A DNA stretch of 42,520 nucleotides from an uncultured Pelagibacteraceae bacterium (GTDB taxonomy: Bacteria; Pseudomonadota; Alphaproteobacteria; Pelagibacterales; Pelagibacteraceae). The position numbers were made by a program, and so were the translations under genes. The notes under the pieces were generated by a model, which had not been told where the DNA came from, searched no databases, and saw nothing but the letters and a program-made list of their open reading frames with translations. The stretch spans positions 1-42,520 of the forward strand of contig CACNSD010000010.1 of the NCBI GenBank assembly GCA_902623075.1, in the 5' to 3' direction. Shown in pieces: positions 36,524-42,520 of the stretch. Position 1 is the first letter of the stretch. The number at the start of each line of letters is the position of its first letter.

Positions 36524-37291
36524 ATGAAATTAGGATTTATTGGTACTGGGAAAATAGCATCTTCTGTAATAACTGGAATATGTAAATCTAAAATTAAATT
36601 TGATAAGATTTTAGTTTCAGCAAGGAACAAAACAGTAGCTCAAAATCTAAATAAAAAATTTAAAAAAGTAATTATTATTAAAAATAATCAGCAAATTGTA
36701 GATGACTGTAATTGGGTTTTTCTCTCAGTAACCCCAAGTGTCGGAGAGCAAATCATTAAAAATTTAAAATTCAAATCTAATCAAACTATTATTAGTTTTA
36801 TCTCCACTATAACTTTGGCTCAATTAAAAAAGGATATTAAAGTTAGAGCACAGATCGTTAGAGCTATTCCATTACCTCCAATTTCGTTAAAAAAAGGCCC
36901 TGTTCCTATTTGTCCACCAAATAGAAAAGTAAAGGAATTTTTCAATAATCTAGGAACAACAGTAGAAATTAAAAACGAAAAATCCTCGATAAATTTTTGG
37001 TCTACTTCAGGCATGATGGCTCCTTTTTATGAGTTATTAAGAGTTATGACAGATTGGTTGGTCAAACGTGGAGTAAAAAGAGATAATGCACAAAAGTATA
37101 TAACCTCTTTATTTTTAGCTTTATCTGAGGATGCTGTAGTCAATTCAAAATTAAATTTAAAACATTTGGTAAAAGAATCCCAAACACCAAAAGGATTAAA
37201 TGAACAAGGAGTAAGAGAGCTCACAAAAGCAAAATTTTACAAGTCAATCGAAAAAACATTAAATAGTATCCATAAAAGATTAAGCAAATAA
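36524..37291 (+). CDS. Divergent ProC-like NAD(P)-dependent reductase
   Basis: The 255-residue protein has the overall layout of pyrroline-5-carboxylate reductase: a Rossmann domain opening MKLGFIGTGKIASSVITGI and a C-terminal helical dimerisation domain from about residue 160. Two usual ProC hallmarks are altered. The catalytic-loop RxMPNTP reads RAIPLPPIS, and SGSGPAY reads STSGMMAPFYE. It may therefore use another imine or oxo substrate. TATAAA at 36506-36511 could be the -10 element of a short-leader promoter. The LivG-type gene follows five bases later. Confidence 0.75.
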   Translation: MKLGFIGTGKIASSVITGICKSKIKFDKILVSARNKTVAQNLNKKFKKVIIIKNNQQIVDDCNWVFLSVTPSVGEQIIKNLKFKSNQTIISFISTITLAQLKKDIKVRAQIVRAIPLPPISLKKGPVPICPPNRKVKEFFNNLGTTVEIKNEKSSINFWSTSGMMAPFYELLRVMTDWLVKRGVKRDNAQKYITSLFLALSEDAVVNSKLNLKHLVKESQTPKGLNEQGVRELTKAKFYKSIEKTLNSIHKRLSK

Positions 37292-37296
37292 TTTAA

Positions 37297-38085
37297 ATGT
37301 CAGATAATATTTTAGAAATTAATGAATTATCAAAATATTTTGGAGGGTTAGCTGCAGTTTCAGACTGTTCATTAAAAGTTAAGAGAGGCACCATTACAGG
37401 GATTATAGGTCCAAACGGATCTGGAAAAACTACTTTGTTTAATTTAATAGCTGGAAATTTAAAGTCTTCATCAGGAGACGTAATTTTTAACGAAGAAAAT
37501 ATTACGGATATACCAGCTCATGAATTATTTGGAAAAGGGTTATTAAGAACTTTTCAAATAGCTCACGAATTTTCAAATTTATCAGTATTAGAAAATTTAA
37601 TGATGGTTCCAGCTAATCAAACTGGTGAAACTTTATTAAATGCTTTTATTAAACCAAGCATAGTTAAAAAAGAAGAAGAGCAGATAAGGGTTAAAGCTTA
37701 TGAGGTCGTTGAATTTTTAAATCTTAAACATCTAGCTAACGAAAGGGCTGGAAACTTATCTGGAGGACAAAAAAAATTATTAGAACTTGGTAGAACAATG
37801 ATGGTTGATGCAAAACTTGTGCTCCTGGATGAGGTAGGAGCAGGAGTTAACAGAACATTACTTAAAGACTTGGGTACAGCTATTTTAAAATTAAATAAAG
37901 AAAAGAATTATACTTTTTGTATGATTGAACATGACATGGATTTTATTAGTAGAATGTGTGATCCTGTTATTGTTATGGCAGAAGGATCTGTTTTATTTGA
38001 AGGAACTTCTGACGAAGTTAAAAAAAATGAAAAAGTTATAGAAAGTTATTTAGGTAGATCTAATGTTACGGGAGATAAAGCGTAA
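37297..38085 (+). CDS. LivG-type ABC ATPase of the second HAAT set
   Basis: The 262-residue protein has Walker A GPNGSGKTT, the LivG-like LLRTFQIAHEFSNLSVLENLM, signature NLSGGQKKLLELGRTMM and Walker B LVLLDEVGAGV. The Walker B/D-loop region reads DEVGAG where most members have DEPTAG, but the catalytic Glu is kept. A late CMIEHDMDFISRMCDPVIVM completes the fold. The order here is G-F-H-M, unlike the first set. Confidence 0.92.
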   Translation: MSDNILEINELSKYFGGLAAVSDCSLKVKRGTITGIIGPNGSGKTTLFNLIAGNLKSSSGDVIFNEENITDIPAHELFGKGLLRTFQIAHEFSNLSVLENLMMVPANQTGETLLNAFIKPSIVKKEEEQIRVKAYEVVEFLNLKHLANERAGNLSGGQKKLLELGRTMMVDAKLVLLDEVGAGVNRTLLKDLGTAILKLNKEKNYTFCMIEHDMDFISRMCDPVIVMAEGSVLFEGTSDEVKKNEKVIESYLGRSNVTGDKA

Positions 38086-38792
38086 TGGCTTTTTTTGAGG
38101 GAACACAAATGACAGCTGGTTATGGAGATGGTCCTGATATTATTAGCTCATGTAGTATAAGTGCAAATAGAGGAGAGATTGTAGCAATTTTAGGTCCTAA
38201 TGGAGCGGGAAAATCTACCGCAATGAAAGCAATGTTAGGGCTTTTAAATTTAAAGTCTGGAAGTGTAACTCTTGATGGAGAGGATATTTCTAAAATTTCA
38301 CCACAAGACAGAGTGAAACAAGGTATTTCATTTGTACCTCAAACAAGAAATGTATTTGCAGAGCTTACAGTTAGAGAAAACTTAGAAATTGGAGGCTTTT
38401 TAAGAGAAGAGGGTTTAGATCAAATGATAGAAAATATTTACGATTTATTTCCTATATTAAGTGAAAAAAAATCTCAAATAGTTGGACAATTATCTGGTGG
38501 TCAAAGGCAACAAGTAGCTCTTGGTAGAGCATTAATGAGCGAACCTTCTGTTTTAATGTTAGATGAACCAACTGCTGGTGTTTCTCCGATCGTGATGGAT
38601 GAACTATTTGAGCATATTATTAAAGTTAAAAAGACAAATGTCGCGATAGTAATGGTAGAACAAAATGCTAAACAAGCTCTAAGCATATCAGATCGAGGAT
38701 ACGTTTTAGTAACAGGACAAAATAAATTTGAAGGATCGGGTGAAGAATTGCTAAATGATCCAGAGGTAAGACGATCGTTTTTAGGAGGATAA
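38085..38792 (+). CDS. LivF-type ABC ATPase of the second HAAT set
   Basis: The 235-residue protein carries Walker A GPNGAGKST, a Q-loop FVPQTRNVFAELTVRENL, signature LSGGQRQQVALGRAL, Walker B VLMLDEPTAGV and VEQNAKQAL. All ATPase motifs are intact. Both ends overlap neighbours by one base (TAATG). Confidence 0.93.
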   Translation: MAFFEGTQMTAGYGDGPDIISSCSISANRGEIVAILGPNGAGKSTAMKAMLGLLNLKSGSVTLDGEDISKISPQDRVKQGISFVPQTRNVFAELTVRENLEIGGFLREEGLDQMIENIYDLFPILSEKKSQIVGQLSGGQRQQVALGRALMSEPSVLMLDEPTAGVSPIVMDELFEHIIKVKKTNVAIVMVEQNAKQALSISDRGYVLVTGQNKFEGSGEELLNDPEVRRSFLGG

Positions 38793-39802
38793 TGGATTTT
38801 ATAAATGCAATAGTTGTTCTAACAAATTTTACAATAATACCGGCCTTAGCTTATGGATCTCAATTAGCATTAGGTGCAATTTTTGTAACTTTAATTTATG
38901 CAGTTTTGAGATTTGCAAATTTTGCTACTGGAGACATGATGTCATTTGGAACAATGTTTGCAGTGCTATTAACATATTATTTCCAATCAATTGGTTTAGG
39001 TCTTGGTTTTTTACCCACAGCACTTTTGACAATCCCTTTTGCTATCATAATGATGATTTTATATATGCTGTTAATTGATAAATTTGTTTTTAGCTATTAC
39101 AGGATAAAAAAAAGCCCTCCAGTTCAATTCGCAATGGTAAGTGTTGGTGTAATGTTTGTTACTCAAGCAATTATAAGAATTATTATAGGTCCATCTGATA
39201 GAAGATTTTTAGATGGAGAAAAATTTATTTTAAAAGCAACAGAATTTAAAGAAATGACCGGTTTAAATGAAGGTCTAACACTTAAATCAACACAAGCCAT
39301 AACAATTGTTGTAACTCTCATAATAGTTTCAATAATGTTTTGGTTTCTTAATAAAACAAAAACTGGGACCAGTATGCGAGCTTATTCAGATAATGAGGAT
39401 TTAGCTTTACTTTCAGGTATAGATCCAAAAAGAGTTGTACTTATAACTTGGGTAATTGCTGGAATTTTAGCTACTGTTGGTGGTATTTTATATGGTTTAG
39501 ACAAAAGTTACCGACCATTTGTATACTTTAATAACATGTTACCTATATTTGCAGCGGCAATAGTAGGAGGAATTGGAAATCCTTTTGGGGCTTTCCTTGG
39601 TGGATATGTAATAGCCTTTGCAGAAATACTTATAACATATGCTTATAAAAGATTTATTGCATATTTGGTTCCTGAAAGTATGGAGCCAGACTCCCTAATG
39701 CAGTTATTATCTACTGATTATAAATTTGCAGTTTCATTTTCAATTTTAGTAATAGTCTTACTGATACGACCTTCTGGAATATTTAAAGGAAAAACAATAT
39801 GA
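38792..39802 (+). CDS. LivH-type ABC permease of the second HAAT set
   Basis: The 336-residue protein has about eight to nine helices. LivH motifs are visible: LIYAVLRFANFATGDMMSFG near the N-terminus, GTSMRAYSDNEDLALLSGID for the coupling loop, and AAAIVGGIGNPFGAFLGGY. It is longer than the first LivH (297 residues), mainly through extracytoplasmic loops such as ATEFKEMTGLNEGLTLKS. It overlaps livM by four bases. Confidence 0.9.
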   Translation: MDFINAIVVLTNFTIIPALAYGSQLALGAIFVTLIYAVLRFANFATGDMMSFGTMFAVLLTYYFQSIGLGLGFLPTALLTIPFAIIMMILYMLLIDKFVFSYYRIKKSPPVQFAMVSVGVMFVTQAIIRIIIGPSDRRFLDGEKFILKATEFKEMTGLNEGLTLKSTQAITIVVTLIIVSIMFWFLNKTKTGTSMRAYSDNEDLALLSGIDPKRVVLITWVIAGILATVGGILYGLDKSYRPFVYFNNMLPIFAAAIVGGIGNPFGAFLGGYVIAFAEILITYAYKRFIAYLVPESMEPDSLMQLLSTDYKFAVSFSILVIVLLIRPSGIFKGKTI

Positions 39803-41169
39803 GAAAGTATTCAAATATAATAGCTGCTTATTCAATAATGCTAGTATTAATTTTATTAGTTGGGATCTTTCAATCCTGGTCAATTGCCCTAACAATTCTA
39901 AATTACTGCTTAATTTCTGCAGTTATGACAATTGGAGCTAACATACAATGGGGTTATGCTGGACTAATAAATTTTGGAATAATGGGTTACACTGCTTTAG
40001 GCGGTTTAGCAGTTGTCCTAGTATCTGTAGATCCTGTCCAACAAGCATGGCAAGCTGGTGGATTGAATATTCTTATTTGTTTTTGGATAATTGTAGTGAT
40101 GGTGGTTTTAATTCGTTACTTATTAAAATATTTTAATAAATCTAAATATAGAACTTACGGCATTGCATTTGTAATAATTGGTGGAATTTTATTATTAAGA
40201 TTGACTGCAACTCCAGGGATAGAAGCAATAGAGGCAGTTGATCCTGCTAAAACAGGATTTCTTGGAGGTATGGGATTGCCAGTTTTATTCTCTTGGATAG
40301 GTGGAGCTTTTTTAGCTGGTGGTTTAGCTTTCGTTGTTGGTAAAATAGCATTAGGGCTTAGAGCTGATTATTTGGCTATTGCTACATTATTAATTGCGGA
40401 AATAGTTGTTTCTATAATAAAGCATGAAGAATGGTTAGCAAGAGGTGTTAAAAATGTAATTGGTTTAAAAAGACCAGCACCTTATGAAATAGATCTTCAA
40501 ACTTCACAATGGTTTATTAATTTAGTTGAGAAATTTCATTCTAAAAAACTAAGTATGATTAATTCAATTACTGAGAGACAAGATGCCCTCAGTCAATTTG
40601 TTATTGATGCCTCTTCTGTTTACGTCAAACTTTGTTTTACTGGATTATTTTTATCTGTCGTAATTGTTTTATTGATTGTGACACAAAAGGCTCTTTATTC
40701 ACCTTGGGGAAGAAAAATGAGAGCAATAAGAGATAATGAAGAAGCAGCAAGTGCAATGGGAAAAAATATAGTTAAAGAGCACTTATTTATTTTTATTTTG
40801 GGGTCAGCTATTGTTGGCATTGCTGGAGCAATGATGGTTACAAATGATGGTTTATTTACACCGGGAAGTTATAGACCAATGAGATATACATTTGTAATTT
40901 GGGTAATGGTTATAGTTGGAGGCACAGGTAATAATTTTGGTGCAATATTAGGAGGATTTGTTGTTTGGTTCTTGTGGGTGGAAGCTGCTCCTATGGCTTT
41001 ATTTTTAATAAATTTATTTACATCTCATTTACCTGAGACAAATTCAGTAAGAGTTCATTTGATAGAAAGTGCACCATATTTTAGATTCTTAGTTATAGGA
41101 ATAGGGTTATTAACTATAATGAGGTATCGACCTAAAGGTATACTTCCAGAAAAAATAGAAATAAAGTAA
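39799..41169 (+). CDS. LivM-type ABC permease of the second HAAT set, enlarged
   Basis: The 456-residue protein has the LivM core: NIQWGYAGLINFGIMGYTAL, GLRADYLAIATLLIAEIVVS, the coupling motif AIRDNEEAASAMG and VGGTGNNFGAILGG. Two segments make it about 100 residues longer than the first LivM. One at about 95-160 contains an extra helix pair (FVIIGGILLLRL). The other, at about 225-275, is charged and lies outside predicted helices. No substrate-binding protein gene accompanies this set in the window. Confidence 0.9.
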   Translation: MRKYSNIIAAYSIMLVLILLVGIFQSWSIALTILNYCLISAVMTIGANIQWGYAGLINFGIMGYTALGGLAVVLVSVDPVQQAWQAGGLNILICFWIIVVMVVLIRYLLKYFNKSKYRTYGIAFVIIGGILLLRLTATPGIEAIEAVDPAKTGFLGGMGLPVLFSWIGGAFLAGGLAFVVGKIALGLRADYLAIATLLIAEIVVSIIKHEEWLARGVKNVIGLKRPAPYEIDLQTSQWFINLVEKFHSKKLSMINSITERQDALSQFVIDASSVYVKLCFTGLFLSVVIVLLIVTQKALYSPWGRKMRAIRDNEEAASAMGKNIVKEHLFIFILGSAIVGIAGAMMVTNDGLFTPGSYRPMRYTFVIWVMVIVGGTGNNFGAILGGFVVWFLWVEAAPMALFLINLFTSHLPETNSVRVHLIESAPYFRFLVIGIGLLTIMRYRPKGILPEKIEIK

Positions 41170-41174
41170 ATCAA

Positions 41175-41246
41175 ATGAAATATATTATATTAGGTGCTGC
41201 TGCTGCTTGGGCTTTGTATATGGCTGATAAGTATTTATTCTTTTAA
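41175..41246 (+). CDS. Possible 23-residue single-helix membrane peptide
   Basis: An ATG five bases after the LivM-type stop opens MKYIILGAAAAWALYMADKY and three more residues. It ends in a TAA that overlaps the next ATG by one base. The peptide is nearly all one hydrophobic helix with a basic N-terminus. The tight fit between two genes supports translation and coupling to the MFS gene. It may assist a neighbouring transporter, as small membrane peptides do elsewhere, but no homologue is recognised. Confidence 0.55.
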   Translation: MKYIILGAAAAWALYMADKYLFF

Positions 41247-42415
41247 TGAATAAAAATCTTTCGTTACTTATTTTAAGTCAGATTTTTGCCTTTACAGCTG
41301 CTCCAGTAACAGTATTTTTAAGTGGAATAATTGGTTCAAAATTTAGTCCAATCAAATCTTTAGCAACTCTTCCAATGGCTTTGTCAGTTGTTGGAATTGC
41401 ATTGTTCGCTTTTTTTGCTGCAAAGCTAATGAGTATAATTGGACGAAAATTGGGATTTATTTATGCATCAATTGGAACATGTTTTGCATCTCTTTTAACC
41501 GCATACTCTATAATTATAGAAAGTTTTATCTTATATAATTTAGGATGCTTCTTAATTGGTGGAGGAATAGCTTTCAGTCATCAATATCGTTTTGCAGCAG
41601 TCGAGGTTGTAGATAAGGATTATGCACCAAAGGCAATTTCTATAATCTTACTAGCAGGCATAGGTTCAGCATTTATTGGTCCAAATATTGCAAACATTTC
41701 TAAAGGGTTTATTACAGATCATATGTATGCTGGTTCTTATCTTGCTCTTGCAATATTAGCGATTTTATCGACAATATTTTTATTATTTTATCAGGAACCA
41801 GAAAAGACATCTAACAATCAATATAAAACTGGAAGAAGTTTTTTGGAACTTATTTCTCAACCAAGATTTTTACAGGCGCTTGTAGCTTCAGCTTTTGCAT
41901 ATGCTGTAATGACTTTTCTAATGACAGCCACTCCTATAAGCATGCATTTGATGGAGAAAATAAGTTTGTCGAAGACTGGCTTTGTTATTCAGCTTCATAT
42001 AGCAGCTATGTTTTTGCCTTCACTAGTTACTGGAAATTTAATTAAAAAATTTGGTCATAGTAAAATTATGTATATGGGTGTTTTGTTGTTTTTAGTCACA
42101 ATTATTACCAGTTTATTTGAACAAAATTTTATAAATTATATTATTGCACTTATTTTTCTTGGGTTAGGATGGAATTTTTTATTCATTTCAGGAACAAGCT
42201 TACTTGTTTTGTGTTACAGAGAAGAAGAAAAATTTAGAGCACAAGGATATAATGACTTAATAGTTTATTCTACTCAGGCAGCAGCGAGTTTGTCCGCTGG
42301 AGTATTTCTTAGCTTAACTAGCTGGAAAATTATGAATTTAATATGTTTGATTTTTCTAATTATCATTGCTGTTTCCACCATTAGAGCTGATTTAAAAAAA
42401 AACCCCAGTAATTAA
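41246..42415 (+). CDS. MFS transporter
   Basis: The 389-residue protein has 11-12 hydrophobic helices and a MFS_1-like layout. A short charged central loop (about 187-200, EPEKTSNNQYKTGR) separates two halves. The loop after helix 2 reads KLMSIIGRKLGF, matching the family's G-x-x-x-D-R/K-x-G-R-K region loosely. The substrate is unknown. Export is possible given the nearby exporters, but this is inference. A strong bidirectional terminator follows. Confidence 0.87.
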   Translation: MNKNLSLLILSQIFAFTAAPVTVFLSGIIGSKFSPIKSLATLPMALSVVGIALFAFFAAKLMSIIGRKLGFIYASIGTCFASLLTAYSIIIESFILYNLGCFLIGGGIAFSHQYRFAAVEVVDKDYAPKAISIILLAGIGSAFIGPNIANISKGFITDHMYAGSYLALAILAILSTIFLLFYQEPEKTSNNQYKTGRSFLELISQPRFLQALVASAFAYAVMTFLMTATPISMHLMEKISLSKTGFVIQLHIAAMFLPSLVTGNLIKKFGHSKIMYMGVLLFLVTIITSLFEQNFINYIIALIFLGLGWNFLFISGTSLLVLCYREEEKFRAQGYNDLIVYSTQAAASLSAGVFLSLTSWKIMNLICLIFLIIIAVSTIRADLKKNPSN

Positions 42416-42432
42416 ATTACTGGGGTTTTTTA
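42396..42432. terminator. Bidirectional rho-independent terminator
   Basis: CCCCAGTAA and TTACTGGGG form a 9-bp stem (42403-42425) around a 5-base loop. It has an A-run before it and a T-run after it, so it works on both strands. It ends the MFS gene (its 5' side overlaps the last codons) and the convergent minus-strand gene whose stop is at 42445. Confidence 0.9.
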
Positions 42433-42444
42433 AATTAGATAAAA

Positions 42445-42519
42445 TTATCTTTGTTTTTTAGTCTTAAATTTTCCACCTTTGATTTCTTTCTCTAGGAAAG
42501 ATCCAAAAGCTTCACCAAC
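42445..42519 (-). CDS. 3' end of an unidentified gene (partial)
   Basis: On the minus strand a frame is open from the window edge and reads VGEAFGSFLEKEIKGGKFK before the basic ending TKKQR and TAA. The stop is 12 bases from a bidirectional terminator, as expected for a convergent gene. Too little is present to name a family. Confidence 0.6.
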   Translation of the reverse strand, partial: VGEAFGSFLEKEIKGGKFKTKKQR

Positions 42520-42520
42520 A

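Overview
The window looks like a piece of a SAR11 clade (Candidatus Pelagibacter-like, Alphaproteobacteria) chromosome. The DNA is strongly AT-rich, genes abut or overlap by 1 to 14 bases, few have a clear Shine-Dalgarno site, and the tmRNA gene is of the two-piece, circularly permuted alphaproteobacterial type. No insertion sequence, prophage, CRISPR array, tRNA or rRNA was seen. The taxonomic call is inference from these traits and from the gene repertoire; no database was searched.

Region 1 (1-10135) is housekeeping. It holds a permuted ssrA on the minus strand with tag reading frame ANESYALAA, divergent from thyX. An Mrp/ApbC ATPase then faces away from an envelope protein-quality operon (hflK, hflC, a DUF2065 protein, a DegP/HtrA protease) that runs into miaA. 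The branched-chain amino acid genes ilvB-ilvH-ilvC follow.

Region 2 (10218-22550) holds a peptide/oligopeptide ABC importer: a binding protein, a strong hairpin, two permeases and a fused double ATPase. Next comes leuA, which abuts the rod-shape and elongasome operon mreB-mreC-mreD-mrdA-rodA without a single spacer base.

Region 3 (22614-28766) is a tightly packed accessory catabolic cluster on the plus strand: a DadA-like FAD oxidoreductase, an EamA exporter, a D-2-hydroxyacid dehydrogenase, a histone-deacetylase-like amidohydrolase, MsrB and a DUF1479 oxygenase-like protein. It converges on a glutaredoxin and a TIGR03643/DUF2805 protein on the minus strand.

Region 4 (28767-42520) is dominated by amino-acid transport. 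It has a LysE-type exporter behind an unusual hairpin, a complete LivKHMGF importer containing an extra 60-residue gene, an AzlCD exporter pair, a convincing GlaH/CsiD glutarate 2-hydroxylase and a divergent ProC-like reductase. A second LivGFHM set without its own binding protein, a 23-residue membrane peptide and an MFS transporter follow. The window ends with a bidirectional terminator and the 3' end of an unidentified minus-strand gene.

The most interesting signals are: glutarate hydroxylase embedded among amino-acid importers and exporters; small genes inserted in the transporter operons; the hairpin and micro-ORF at 28807-28883; and several promoter-like sequences placed so that the transcript would start at or next to the start codon (hflK, ilvB, glaH), which would make those mRNAs leaderless.
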